44,548 nucleotides of DNA from Pseudomonadales bacterium (GTDB lineage: Bacteria > Pseudomonadota > Gammaproteobacteria > Pseudomonadales > JAHRWD01). Under the pieces are notes generated by a model. The model had not been told where the DNA came from. It ran no database searches and saw nothing but the letters and a program-made list of their open reading frames with translations. The stretch lies in contig JARGPR010000015.1 in the NCBI GenBank assembly GCA_029210125.1, forward strand, positions 8,323 through 52,870, written 5' to 3'. A program made the translations under genes and the position numbers. Position 1 is the first letter of the stretch, and each line of letters opens with the position of its first letter. Below, piece by piece: positions 35,191 through 43,086 of the stretch.

Positions 35191-36027
35191 ATGAACGATG
35201 TCGATACAGCTATCAGTCAAATGGAATCTCTATATAACCAGGGGTATGAAATGGGGCTGCAATATGCCCCCAAATTAGCGTTGGCAATTGTCACCCTCAT
35301 AATAGGTCTTTGGATCATAATGGGCGTGGGCAAAATGCTACAGGCCTCTATGGAAAGGTCTAAGGTTGATCCGACTCTGGCGCCTTTTATAGGCAATCTG
35401 GTTTCATGGATACTCAAACTGCTGCTGTTTATTTCGGTCGCATCGATGGTTGGTATAGCCACCACCTCATTTATTGCTGTGCTGGGTGCAGCGGGGCTGG
35501 CGGTTGGTTTAGCGCTTCAAGGCAGTCTTGCAAACTTTGCCGGCGGTGTGCTAATTATGGTTTTTAAACCCTATAAGGTTGGTGATTTAATCGAAACCGA
35601 AGGGCACTTAGGGGTTGTCAAAGAGGTGCAAATATTCAATACCATAATTACCTCTCCGCAGCATAAGCGCATCATCGTTCCAAATGGTGCAGTCTCTAAT
35701 GGCGCGATTATTAATTACACCGTTGAGGGTAAAATACGTGTCGATCTGAGCATTGGTATCGCCTATGACGCGGATATCGAAAAGGCAAAAAATGTGTTGA
35801 TGGAGGTGATGACAAAACATGACAAAGTGATTGCAGATCCAGTGCCTTTTGTGGGTGTAGCTGAAATGGCCGATAGCTCCGTGAATCTTGTGGTAAGACC
35901 CCACTGCAACCCAGAGCATTATTGGGATGTATTTTTTGATGTAAATGAACAGATGAAAATAGCACTGGATCAAAACAATATTACAATTCCTTTCCCACAA
36001 CGGGATGTACATATGATCAACTCATAA
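35191..36027 (+). CDS. mscS: Small-conductance mechanosensitive channel, MscS family
   Basis: This 278-residue protein is the same size as E. coli MscS. It has three transmembrane helices (about 23-48, 70-90 and 95-125). The pore helix is GAAGLAVGLALQGSLANFAG, with the Gly/Ala packing typical of the family. It continues into the cytoplasmic beta domain with FKPYKVGDLIE and IIVPNGAVSNGAIINYT. Homoheptamers release solutes on osmotic downshock. AAGGGG lies 8 bases before the ATG. Confidence 0.95.
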   Translation: MNDVDTAISQMESLYNQGYEMGLQYAPKLALAIVTLIIGLWIIMGVGKMLQASMERSKVDPTLAPFIGNLVSWILKLLLFISVASMVGIATTSFIAVLGAAGLAVGLALQGSLANFAGGVLIMVFKPYKVGDLIETEGHLGVVKEVQIFNTIITSPQHKRIIVPNGAVSNGAIINYTVEGKIRVDLSIGIAYDADIEKAKNVLMEVMTKHDKVIADPVPFVGVAEMADSSVNLVVRPHCNPEHYWDVFFDVNEQMKIALDQNNITIPFPQRDVHMINS

Positions 36028-36100
36028 CAAACTTCAATATGAACTGGTTGATATGTGACCACTTGTGTTGGCGATTATCGGTGCTGCAGGCTTGGGTTTA

Positions 36101-36136
36101 CTGATTGGCAGATCATTGATGTTACCTGCCAATCAG
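36101..36136. repeat. 11-bp perfect inverted repeat
   Basis: CTGATTGGCAG (36101-36111) and its exact complement (36126-36136) surround 14 bases in the 260-base gap after the MscS gene. It may be a transcript-end structure; there is no T-tract. A short membrane-like frame (GTG 36065 to TAG 36163) crosses it but has no ribosome-binding site. Confidence 0.55.
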
Positions 36137-36287
36137 TCCGGAAGTGTCGGGGTTAGTTGTTAGCGCAAGGGTGATAGTTTTCTGACTATTGATAGTGGTC
36201 AAAACAACCATCTTGCCAGGTTGGTAGGCTGCGGTGATGGAATCTAGATTTCAGAACTAAAAAAATTGTATTTTCGAGGACAGACAG

Positions 36288-36896
36288 ATGAAGAAAATAG
36301 TATTTATATGGATGCTTATGAGTCTCGTGTCATCAACTTCTTTTGCGGCAGACGTTGATGAGCTGATCAAGTCAAAACTCAGCGAGATAAAGGAAACAGC
36401 AGCCAGTATGGTTTCGTATGTTGAGGATGGTAATCCGCGTGCGGCGATGAAAGAGCTCGAGTGGATCAGGAGCCTAATAGCCCCCATTGATATAGAGATC
36501 ATCAAAAATACTATGTTCCTTGATAAGGTAGCCGGGTATAGCGCAGTGGGCCCGGCTACCTATCAAAGTGCCATGAACGTGACTACCATCAAGCGAGAAT
36601 ATGCGGTCGATAAGCACACAATTAAAATGCAGCTCGTATCAATTGGCGCGGCGGGTGCCGGTAGTCCCTTTGCTGGTTTTGCAGCGCTTGCACAACAATA
36701 TGGGCAGCAGCAGGATCAGGTACGACTGGGCAGGCGGATAATGGCAAATGTAACACCAGCGGGTAGCTCAACTAAACTGATGGCCGCAATTGGCGGCTAC
36801 AATCTTGAAGTTTCTGGCGCGGACAAAGAAAGGGTGATCGCCTTTGCCAAGGGACTGCCAGTGAAAAAATTCGAGACTTATGTAGGCAAGGATTAG
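36288..36896 (+). CDS. Exported protein of unknown function
   Basis: This 202-residue protein has a clear Sec signal peptide (MKKIVFIWMLMSLVSSTSFA, cleavage near residue 20), so it is periplasmic. The mature part begins with a helical acidic region (DELIKSKLSEIKETAASMV). A conserved-looking core follows (VGPATYQSAMNVTTIKREY), then a Gly/Ala-rich stretch (IGAAGAGSPFAGFAALAQQY) and a C-terminal strand-helix-strand. I do not recognise a family. The ATG follows a GGACAG ribosome-binding site. It stands alone between the MscS gene and an insertion sequence. Confidence 0.85.
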   Translation: MKKIVFIWMLMSLVSSTSFAADVDELIKSKLSEIKETAASMVSYVEDGNPRAAMKELEWIRSLIAPIDIEIIKNTMFLDKVAGYSAVGPATYQSAMNVTTIKREYAVDKHTIKMQLVSIGAAGAGSPFAGFAALAQQYGQQQDQVRLGRRIMANVTPAGSSTKLMAAIGGYNLEVSGADKERVIAFAKGLPVKKFETYVGKD

Positions 36897-37084
36897 ATTA
36901 GTATGCCGGGTTAATCTCCACCCTCCCTTCATTCATTGAATATCGTTCGTGGTTTTTTCAGGGAGCCCAAGATATGGGCTTCCATAAATACCACCATATA
37001 GTCGAGCAGCCTTTGTAATCCCCCCAAAAATCCGCAGAGGTTATAAGTAGAAAATTCCACTAAGATGAATGGAAGGAGTTTTCT

Positions 37085-37351
37085 ATGAGACAGTCCAGAT
37101 TCACGGATGGCCAAATACTGGCCATCATTAAACAGAACGAAGAAGGCGTATCGGTCGCTGACTTGTGCCGCGAACACGGCATGAGCCAGGGCCTGTTCTA
37201 TAAATGGCGCGCCAAGTTCGGCGGCATGGACGCATCTATGATGAAGCGACTTAAGGAGCTTGAGGAGGAGAACAAGCGCCTCAAGAAGATGTATGCTGAG
37301 GAACGCTTGAAGGCTGAGATCCGACAGGAGGCCCTTGAGGGAAAGTTGTAA
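37085..37351 (+). CDS. IS3-family OrfA (transposase DNA-binding subunit)
   Basis: This 88-residue protein has a helix-turn-helix of the HTH_8/InsE type ([36 protein letters not shown]). A leucine-zipper coiled coil ([20 protein letters not shown]) follows. It binds the element's ends. AGGAG precedes the ATG. The stop at 37349-37351 overlaps the open -1 frame that leads into OrfB, consistent with production of an OrfAB fusion by ribosomal frameshifting. Confidence 0.93.
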   Translation: MRQSRFTDGQILAIIKQNEEGVSVADLCREHGMSQGLFYKWRAKFGGMDASMMKRLKELEEENKRLKKMYAEERLKAEIRQEALEGKL

Positions 37352-37371
37352 AGCCGTCTCAGCGCAAGGAG

Positions 37372-38169
37372 ATGGCCACGTTTGCAATTGCGCGCCATGG
37401 CATCAGCATCCGGTTTGCGTGTCAGTGCCTGAGTGTCAGCGAGTCCTGCTACTACTATGACCCTAAGTTCTCATCAGAGAACGCGGAGATCGCCGATTGG
37501 CTGCTTAGGCTAACGGCAACACACAAACGCTGGGGCTTCAGGCTGTGCTTTCTGTACCTGCGCAATGTGAAAGGCTACGGCTGGAATCATAAGCGCGTTT
37601 ATAGGATATATCGGGAGCTAGAGCTAAATCTGCGGATCAAGCCAAAGCGGCGAATCAAACGCGACAAGCCTGATGCTTTGAGTGTGCCAGCGGCTGTCAA
37701 TCAAGTCTGGTCGATTGATTTCATGAGTGATTCGCTAGCAGATGGGCGGTTGTTACGGACATTCAATGTGCTTGACGACTACAACCGGGAAGGGCTTGGC
37801 ATTGAAGTTGATTTGTCACTGCCAAGCCTGCGAGTTATCCGGAGTCTGGAGCAGATTATCGAATGGCGCGGTAAGCCGAGCGCTATTCGCCTAGATAATG
37901 GTCCGGAATATATTTCTCAATCGCTTGTGGGCTGGGCAAATAACAACCGAATTACGCTCATGTATATTCAGCCAGGCAAGCCAACGCAGAATGCTTACAT
38001 TGAGCGCTACAACAGGACAGTGCGTCATGAATGGCTGGACATGCACGCTTTTGAATCGGTTGATCAGGCACAGCACCTCGCGACAGAATGGTTATGGCTC
38101 TACAATAACGAAAGACCCAACTCAGCTATTGGCGGAGTACCGCCGAGACGACTGCTAGAGGCAGCATGA
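37372..38169 (+). CDS. IS3-family OrfB transposase (DDE integrase core)
   Basis: This 265-residue protein has the retroviral-integrase-like catalytic domain: first Asp in WSIDFMSD, second in [10 protein letters not shown], and Glu in NAYIERYNR, giving DDE with the IS3 spacing. An N-terminal HTH_21 segment ([26 protein letters not shown]) precedes it. The frame is open upstream of the ATG through VVKPSQRKE, so the active protein is probably the OrfAB fusion. No disabling mutation is visible. Confidence 0.93.
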   Translation: MATFAIARHGISIRFACQCLSVSESCYYYDPKFSSENAEIADWLLRLTATHKRWGFRLCFLYLRNVKGYGWNHKRVYRIYRELELNLRIKPKRRIKRDKPDALSVPAAVNQVWSIDFMSDSLADGRLLRTFNVLDDYNREGLGIEVDLSLPSLRVIRSLEQIIEWRGKPSAIRLDNGPEYISQSLVGWANNNRITLMYIQPGKPTQNAYIERYNRTVRHEWLDMHAFESVDQAQHLATEWLWLYNNERPNSAIGGVPPRRLLEAA

Positions 38170-38318
38170 TTTTCTACGAATAGCTGCTGCGCAAAATTGG
38201 GGGGATTACACCTTTTATTTCATTCTGAAACGGGGTGTTTTTTTGTGATGCATTAGCTACGGGTATTACCCCCACACACACATGTTATTCGGCGACTAGA
38301 TATCGTTTGAGAAAACCG

Positions 38319-38774
38319 CTATTTACAGGCACCGATGTACTTTCCCTTAAAAGTACTTTTCATTTTTACAGCGCCAAATTGTCCGCCAGGCATATCCATC
38401 GCCAGGGAACCAGAGGCGGTGGTTCCTTTAAGATAAATTTCTCCTTTTCCCGAAGAGGGGCCCTCTGGCGTATTACAGCTAAGGTCAACAAGAATTTCCC
38501 CAGCATTTACTCGCGTATATTTAACATCACAATTACTATCAGCATTGAGCATAGTGTCCACATCCATTACGCACCTAGTTTCCGTATGGGTATTGTTACT
38601 CATGTTTGCCATAAACTGGGCAACTTCCGGCGGCACACCAGTTATTTTTGTCGTCGCAGTGCTCTCCCATAGACCAGGTTTGAAATTGTAGTCACCCGCC
38701 AAGGCTATTGTTGATGATACCGAAAGGCAGATAACCCCAGTAAATGTGTATAAATGTTTCATTGATTTATTCAT
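38319..38774 (-). CDS. DUF3617 family exported protein
   Basis: This 151-residue protein has an N-terminal signal peptide (KHLYTFTGVICLSVSSTIALA). The DUF3617 core begins KPGLWESTATTKITG and continues with VAQFMANMS, CVMDVDTML and NCDVKYTRVNAG. The family is common in Proteobacteria, is probably periplasmic and has no known function. Paired Cys residues could form disulfides. It starts 28 bases after the NYN gene's stop codon with no attC-like structure between them, so both may sit in one cassette, or this gene may be chromosomal flank. Confidence 0.88.
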   Translation of the reverse strand: MNKSMKHLYTFTGVICLSVSSTIALAGDYNFKPGLWESTATTKITGVPPEVAQFMANMSNNTHTETRCVMDVDTMLNADSNCDVKYTRVNAGEILVDLSCNTPEGPSSGKGEIYLKGTTASGSLAMDMPGGQFGAVKMKSTFKGKYIGACK

Positions 38775-38801
38775 AGTGGCATAGTTTAAACTTCTGACAA
38801 C

Positions 38802-39536
38802 TTATTTGCGCGCATCTTTGATGTACATTGCTGAACCATCATTTCTCATCTCAACTTCAAATAACTCACTGGCCCTTATTAGGTCACCCAATTTTTTGTA
38901 GCCGTAATTTATAGATGAGAAAGAACTGTTGTTAGAGATGTAGTGTCCTACTCTGCTCATATGAGCCCAGCCATCATCCTCTGACGTTTGCTCTACAGCA
39001 GTCCTAAGTAACTTAACTAGTAAAGTATCCTTCCGTAGCTCACTTTTAGTCTTCTTTTTGCTCGCTGATTGTTGAGGTTTGTCGTTTTTTTCTTCTTGCT
39101 CAACAACGAGATTCTCCGTGTATATAAATGGAGAGCATGCATCTACGAATGGTTGAGGAGTTTTCTTTTCACCAAAACCATAAACAGGCAAGCCGCTTTC
39201 GAGTATTCTTAGTACAAGAGGCGTAAAATCGCTGTCGCTTGTCATTAGTGCAAAGGCATCGACACTTTTACTATAAAGCAAGTCCATAGCATCAATAATC
39301 ATTGCGGAATCAGTAGCATTCTTCCCTTTTGTATAGGCGAACTGCTGCATCGGCCTTATTGCGTGGGGATGTAATCTATCTATCCAGCCTGACAAGGAAG
39401 GATTTTTCCAGTCGCCATGTGCATGGCGAACATTGACCATGCCGTATTTGGCAAGCTCTTCTAGTACCCCTTCTATTGAGTTATGGCTAACATTATCACA
39501 ATCAATTAGAAGCGCTATTCTTTTCCTTTCCGACAC
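38802..39536 (-). CDS. NYN domain ribonuclease-like protein with OST-HTH/LOTUS domain
   Basis: This 244-residue protein starts with a LabA-like NYN domain. LLIDCDNVS carries D12 and D14; D76 and the pair D101 and D103 in TSDSDFTPLV complete the acidic pocket that binds a metal in PIN/NYN nucleases. A charged linker (about 150-170) follows, then an OST-HTH (LOTUS) RNA-binding domain ending the protein (YGYKKLGDLIRASELFEVE). RNA cleavage is likely but untested. The GTG start is preceded by AGGAG at a normal distance. An attC-like half-site lies directly upstream. Confidence 0.9.
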   Translation of the reverse strand: MSERKRIALLIDCDNVSHNSIEGVLEELAKYGMVNVRHAHGDWKNPSLSGWIDRLHPHAIRPMQQFAYTKGKNATDSAMIIDAMDLLYSKSVDAFALMTSDSDFTPLVLRILESGLPVYGFGEKKTPQPFVDACSPFIYTENLVVEQEEKNDKPQQSASKKKTKSELRKDTLLVKLLRTAVEQTSEDDGWAHMSRVGHYISNNSSFSSINYGYKKLGDLIRASELFEVEMRNDGSAMYIKDARK

Positions 39537-39550
39537 TAATTTCTCCTGAG

Positions 39551-39594
39551 TTTATAACGGCGGCCTTCAAGGGGCAGTCGCGCTAGCGACTGCA
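39551..39594 (-). other. attC-like site, 3' half
   Basis: On the minus strand a hairpin CAGTCGC-GCTA-GCGACTG (39575-39592 plus strand) is followed by CTTGAAG and then GTTATAA. This is the order hairpin, L-box, R-box of an integron attC 3' half, ending just before the NYN ribosome-binding site. The matching 5' half is missing, replaced by an IS remnant that starts one base further on. The identification rests on arrangement and is less certain than for the site at 43797-43888. Confidence 0.5.
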
Positions 39595-39639
39595 TGATCT
39601 TGCCCCAATAAAACGGACATATGAAATTTCATGCGGCTA
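39595..39639 (-). mobile_element. Terminal remnant of an IS3-family element
   Basis: These 45 bases match the left end of the IS3-family element at 41789-43057 with only four differences: TGATCTT, CCCC, ATAAAACGGACA, CATGCGGCTA. Only the end with the last codons of orfB remains. On the minus strand its TAG supplies the stop codon of the ferritin-like gene, so it marks the point where that gene was cut. Confidence 0.88.
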
Positions 39640-39924
39640 CTTGTGAGCAATTGGTTTTTCTGTGAATAGGTAATCTTTAAGCTCTTTATCAAAACTAGGG
39701 TCTTTTCTCCTAATCCATTCAAGGACCATTGCAGCGTGTTCTTTTTCTTCATCGCGATTGTGTGTAAGTATCGCTTTTAATTCTTCATCTTTACATGCAT
39801 CAACTCTTTGGTTATACCAATCTACCGCTTCAAGTTCTTCCATTAGAGATGTGATTGCTCTATGCATATCTCTAGTTTCGTTAGTAATCTCTTCTATTGG
39901 TTCGTGATAGCCTTCATTTGACAT
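39637..39924 (-). CDS. Encapsulated ferritin (EncFtn)-like protein, targeting tail missing
   Basis: This 95-residue protein closely resembles EncFtn: MHRAITSLMEELEAVDWYNQ, HNRDEEKEHAAMVLEWIRR, and YLFTEKPI. EncFtn assembles as a ring of dimers whose interfaces hold an iron ferroxidase site. The equivalents of the known ligands (E32, E62 and H65 in the Rhodospirillum protein) are E30, E60 and H63 here. Family members continue about 20-30 residues past YLFTEGPI into a short peptide that docks inside an encapsulin shell. Here the protein stops at PIAHK because an IS remnant provides the stop codon. No encapsulin gene is in the window. Confidence 0.88.
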   Translation of the reverse strand: MSNEGYHEPIEEITNETRDMHRAITSLMEELEAVDWYNQRVDACKDEELKAILTHNRDEEKEHAAMVLEWIRRKDPSFDKELKDYLFTEKPIAHK

Positions 39925-39957
39925 AAATTGTTCCTCATTGATGGTATTATTTTATAA

Positions 39958-39969
39958 TGCATAACGAGG
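39958..39969 (-). other. Possible attC 3' end before the EncFtn gene
   Basis: The minus strand reads GCCTCGTTATGC, close to the cassette-junction R-box (GTT followed by mostly purines and a pyrimidine), at the usual 30-40 bases before a cassette gene. The rest of the site is not recognisable. This is a weak call made because of the neighbouring attC-like sites. Confidence 0.3.
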
Positions 39970-40117
39970 CTGTAGACTAATATAACTGAGGAAAGCAATA
40001 GTAAGTCCTGGTCAGACTGGCTAATTTCCCTTCCCCCCTGTATTTATACATTAAAACAGCCTTTCTTTTTATTCGATGGCTTCAATCATGCCTGAATCTT
40101 GGTTCTGTGACCATATC

Positions 40118-40440
40118 TAGGCTATCTGACCATACCGTCGTATTTTATCAATATTGTGTACCATGCAGTACATTAACTACTGTGCATTCACTTTGGATTT
40201 ACCCCTTAAGCTAAACCTGCTGAGCGGCCTGGTTGTATTAATTTTGCCAAAAACCGGCTCAATCGTGCCCAGTCGTCTGCTGTAAATATGTCTGCCCTGA
40301 TCATTATCGAATGTTGCTTTCATTCTATCGATACTACTTAGCCGTGCTTTAGTGTTTCTTGTAGCTTGGTCAATACCTGTGGAGTACAAACATTGTTGGC
40401 GTCGTTCGGACTTGATACTAAGCCTTTTAATATCATACAA
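40118..40440 (-). pseudogene. IS1182-like transposase, C-terminal fragment
   Basis: The frame reads MKATFDNDQGRHIYSRRLGT, then IEPVFGKINTTRPLSRFSLRGKSKVNAQ, a stop, and LMYCMVHNIDKIRRYG before a second stop at 40118-40120. This is the C-terminal part of an IS1182-type DDE transposase, where RLGTVEPVF and the LRG-KVNAQW run are characteristic; the stop replaces the Trp codon. Its apparent start overlaps the end of the permease gene, so the relic probably lies where an insertion entered or deleted the cassette's 3' end. Confidence 0.75.
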
Positions 40441-41728
40441 CCCTTGGCTTTATCTCTCTTTTTGTTGTTTTCTGCAATACAACTTCTGTAATTGAAGCTG
40501 TCGAGATAAACGCAACAAGAATATACAAAACATCACCTGAGCTCTTACCAACATAAACAAGAGCAAGCACCATAGCGATAGCACTCAGCATAGCGGCAAT
40601 AAAAACTAAAGCTAGAGAAGCGCCTGTTTCAGATATAATTTTCATATGGCCAATATGAGTGATTGTATGAACAAACAAAATGGATATTGACCCAATTGCA
40701 GCTATTTCAGATAAATCAAATAGCAAAGATAAAACCACAATTAGGATACCACTAATAACTAAGCCTTCTCTGCTATGTCCAATGGGTTTTCCGAATTCAG
40801 CAGGCAGCTCACCATCTTTAGCTAATTGGTAAGTCACATTTGTAACCGCATACAAATTAGCATTAATAGCTGATGCCGTTGCAACTAACGCCGTAATCGC
40901 CACGACAGTAAAGCCAATTCGACCAAATATGGGTAATGCTGCTTCTGCTAAGGCAAAATCTTTTGCCTCAATGATTTTTGAGACTGGCAAATTACCAAAA
41001 ACAGCAAATGCGATAGCAACATAAAGTACCATGACTAATAAAATAGCTGTCATCATTGCCCTAGGGAGTGTTGCAGCAGGATTAGGCATATCTTCTGCCG
41101 TATTAGTGATAACACGAAAACCTTCAAAAGCAAAAAAGGTAATCGCCAGACTAAAGAATATGTTGTTACTTGGAGGGTAATAGCTGGGAGACAATAATTC
41201 TGGTTTTATAAAAATGATCCCTGTTATGGACAAACCTGTTAGTACAGCGAATTTGACTCCAACCGTAATTTTTTCCCATACAGCAACATCTTTTGCTCCT
41301 TTAAGGTTAATCAAAACAAATAAAAAAATGATTCCGATTGAGAAAAAGTGATGCCATATGTGTGATGCTGCGTTGGGAGGTAAAAATGTGACCGCATAAT
41401 TACCAAATGCTTTGGCAACCAAACTCAAGGAAACAATGGCAGAAAAATAGAGCATAATCCCCATCGTACCGGTAAAAAAACCAGTTCCATAGGATTGAGA
41501 TAAATACTCAATGATGCCCCCGGAAGAAGGGTAACGAGCCCCTAATTTACCCAATGAATAGCCGCTGAATAGAGCTATCATTCCACCAAGAATGAATGAA
41601 ATATATACTGCACTTCCAGAAATAGCGCTTGCTTCACCGATCAGAGCAAAAATCCCCGCCCCAACCATTGCACCTACCCCCATTGAAACAGCCGACCAAA
41701 ATCCAATTGGTTTTTTTGATGTATGCAT
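40433..41728 (-). CDS. APC superfamily amino acid permease
   Basis: This 431-residue integral membrane protein has about 12 helices. The N-terminal consensus of the APC family is clear: SMGVGAMVGAGIFALIGEA in helix 1, then GSAVYISFILGGMIALFSGY. The helix-6 region FFAFEGFRVITNTAEDMPNP is a second APC hallmark. It would move amino acids or related amines across the inner membrane; the substrate cannot be predicted. GAGGAG lies just upstream of the ATG, and a half attC-like site precedes that. The 3' end abuts an IS1182 relic. A 1.3-kb gene is large but possible for an integron cassette. Confidence 0.9.
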   Translation of the reverse strand: MHTSKKPIGFWSAVSMGVGAMVGAGIFALIGEASAISGSAVYISFILGGMIALFSGYSLGKLGARYPSSGGIIEYLSQSYGTGFFTGTMGIMLYFSAIVSLSLVAKAFGNYAVTFLPPNAASHIWHHFFSIGIIFLFVLINLKGAKDVAVWEKITVGVKFAVLTGLSITGIIFIKPELLSPSYYPPSNNIFFSLAITFFAFEGFRVITNTAEDMPNPAATLPRAMMTAILLVMVLYVAIAFAVFGNLPVSKIIEAKDFALAEAALPIFGRIGFTVVAITALVATASAINANLYAVTNVTYQLAKDGELPAEFGKPIGHSREGLVISGILIVVLSLLFDLSEIAAIGSISILFVHTITHIGHMKIISETGASLALVFIAAMLSAIAMVLALVYVGKSSGDVLYILVAFISTASITEVVLQKTTKREIKPRVV

Positions 41729-41750
41729 ATAGCTCCTCAGTTACTTATAA

Positions 41751-41788
41751 GGCTAACGTTGCAAATGGAGCTCGACGGAATTTGCATC
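41751..41788 (-). other. attC-like site, 3' half (interrupted by IS)
   Basis: The minus strand reads GCAAATTCCGTCGAGCTCCATTTGC, an imperfect hairpin, then AACGTTAGCC. GTTAGCC fits the cassette R-box and lies 23 bases before the permease start. The IS3-family element begins exactly at the other end of this stretch, and a complementary CCCTAAC half lies beyond the element. Confidence 0.6.
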
Positions 41789-41822
41789 TGATCTTCCCCC
41801 GATAAAACGGACACATGAACTT

Positions 41823-42710
41823 TCATGCGGCTAATCTCTCATATTCCATTGGCGAACAATAACCAATCCCTGAATGCAGCCGCTTTCGATTGTAAAAATC
41901 ATTAATATAACGAGCTAAAGCATACTTCAGCTCTTCGCGCGATTGAAAGTGAGTTCCTCGGATTAATTCTGCCTTTAAGGTATGGAAGAAGGATTCCATA
42001 TGCGCATTGTCGGTACATTTACCGGGGCGGCTCAAGCTATGCAAGATGCCATGTCGCTTAAGGTCCTTCTGGTATTCTGCCCCTCGGTATTCAACACCTC
42101 TGTCGGTATGCAGCATAAGCCCTTTCTCCGGCTTTCTTTTCTTGATCGCCGTTGCCAATGTTCGCCTGGTCACTTCCGTCGTTCTCTTTGTATCCAGGCT
42201 CCAACCCACAATGCGGCGAGAGTGAAGATCCATCACCACTGACAAGTCATGCCACTTATTTTTCACGTTGAGATAGGTCAGATCGGCAACCCACACTTTA
42301 TTCTTTGCACCGGGCACCGCACCATCCGATCTCAGGTTTTCGCCAGAGGAAAGAAAACGTCTCATACCGGGTGCTCGATAGGTTACTCGGGTGACACGTG
42401 CGATGAGTCCCATCTCCTGCATCAAACGGGCTACGCGCTTTCTGCTGACCGCAATCCCTTGATGCTGTAGCGCCTTCCAAATTCTTGGGCTGCCATAGCG
42501 TCCCTCGACGCGGTCATACACTTTCTGGATCTCAATCTTTAAGGCTACATTTTCAGAAGCACGACTCGAATCTACACGCTTGCGCCAGTCGTAATAACCA
42601 CTTCGAGACACACCAAGCCAGGCGCACAGTGATTGGATACCCATATCTAATCCGAATCTTTCGATGAATCGATACCTTGCTGATGTGCCTCCGCAAGATA
42701 CCGTTGCCAC
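41823..42710 (-). CDS. IS3-family OrfB transposase (IS150-like)
   Basis: This 295-residue DDE transposase has an HTH_21 segment (GRYGSPRIWKALQHQGIAVS, RVARLMQEMGL). The catalytic core has Asp in VWVADLTYLNV, Asp in MLHTDRGVEY and Glu in NAHMESFFHTLK, giving an intact DDE triad. It begins at a GTG inside the AAAAAAG slippery site (42716-42710), so the functional protein is the OrfAB fusion made by -1 frameshifting. The last codons (ERLAA) are the sequence found in the 39595-39639 relic. Confidence 0.93.
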   Translation of the reverse strand: MATVSCGGTSARYRFIERFGLDMGIQSLCAWLGVSRSGYYDWRKRVDSSRASENVALKIEIQKVYDRVEGRYGSPRIWKALQHQGIAVSRKRVARLMQEMGLIARVTRVTYRAPGMRRFLSSGENLRSDGAVPGAKNKVWVADLTYLNVKNKWHDLSVVMDLHSRRIVGWSLDTKRTTEVTRRTLATAIKKRKPEKGLMLHTDRGVEYRGAEYQKDLKRHGILHSLSRPGKCTDNAHMESFFHTLKAELIRGTHFQSREELKYALARYINDFYNRKRLHSGIGYCSPMEYERLAA

Positions 42711-43018
42711 TTTTTTAGTAGCTCGACCTCTTGTTTCAGTTTTCGATTCTCGGCTTCTAGTCGCTTAACCTTCAACAGTTCTTTGGCTTGTTTAGAGGAT
42801 ACATCCGTTATTTTTTTACGTTTATCTGCCACGATCTTGCCCTCGCGATACTCTTTTCGCCATCGTGACAGCATGAAGGGATGTATGTCGAGCGTATCAG
42901 CCACCTCTTTAACCTGAACACCATCGATCAGGCTTAACTGAACCGCTTTAACTTTGAACTCATTGGAGTACTGCCAGGTCTTTCTGGGTTTTGTGTATTT
43001 CGGCATGGGACACCTCAT
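42647..43018 (-). CDS. IS3-family OrfA (IS150-like)
   Basis: This 123-residue protein has an N-terminal HTH_Tnp_1 fold (YSNEFKVKAVQLSLIDGVQV, VADTLDIHPFMLSRWRKEY). A long coiled coil (VKRLEAENRKLKQEVELLKK) follows. The A6G frameshift heptamer falls in the ELLKK codons, and beyond it the OrfA-only product ends with an unrelated tail (WQRYLAEAHQQG). It supplies the DNA-binding part of the OrfAB transposase. The start at M5 (MPKYTKPRK) is an alternative. Confidence 0.92.
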   Translation of the reverse strand: MRCPMPKYTKPRKTWQYSNEFKVKAVQLSLIDGVQVKEVADTLDIHPFMLSRWRKEYREGKIVADKRKKITDVSSKQAKELLKVKRLEAENRKLKQEVELLKKWQRYLAEAHQQGIDSSKDSD

Positions 43019-43057
43019 CTGCTAGATATAGGTGTCCGTTAAAGCGGGGGAAGATCA

Positions 43058-43086
43058 GCTGTCGCTGTGCTTGGCCTTGTTAGGGC
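43058..43086 (-). other. attC-like site, 5' half (interrupted by IS)
   Basis: The minus strand reads GCCCTAACAAGGCCAAGCAC and AGCGACAGC up to the IS end. CCCTAAC fits the 5' R-box consensus, and its TAA is the stop codon of the preceding gene, a usual trait of integron cassettes. The partner half is at 41751-41788 across the IS. Confidence 0.65.

Larger units (their letters stand above)
37010..38214 (+). mobile_element. IS3-family insertion sequence, apparently complete
   Basis: Terminal inverted repeats begin TGTAATCCCCCCAA at 37014 and end with its complement (TTGGGGGGATTACA) at 38210, and similarity extends inward for about 25 bases. A 4-base target duplication CCTT flanks the element (37010-37013 and 38211-38214). 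Two overlapping ORFs encode OrfA and the DDE transposase in the -1 frame, the IS3-family plan. The intact ends, ORFs and target duplication indicate a recent insertion that may still be mobile. Confidence 0.93.
41789..43057 (-). mobile_element. IS3-family (IS150-like) element inserted in an attC-like site
   Basis: The element is 1269 bp. Its ends are TGATCTTCCCCCG (41789) and the complement CGGGGGAAGATCA (to 43057), and the match continues inward through AACGGACAC. It carries orfA and orfB overlapping in the -1 frame with a perfect A6G slippery heptamer. No target duplication is visible (flanks GCATC and GCTG differ). This fits an insertion followed by recombination, for example with the related IS copy whose end remains at 39595-39639. 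Confidence 0.92.

Noticed and set aside
36065..36163. Small membrane protein gene of about 32 residues after the MscS gene
   Set aside because: It has a GTG start without a ribosome-binding site and coincides with an inverted repeat; not convincing as a gene.
38235..38672. Plus-strand 145-residue ORF antisense to the DUF3617 gene
   Set aside because: The minus-strand protein has a signal peptide and family motifs; the plus frame is composition-driven.
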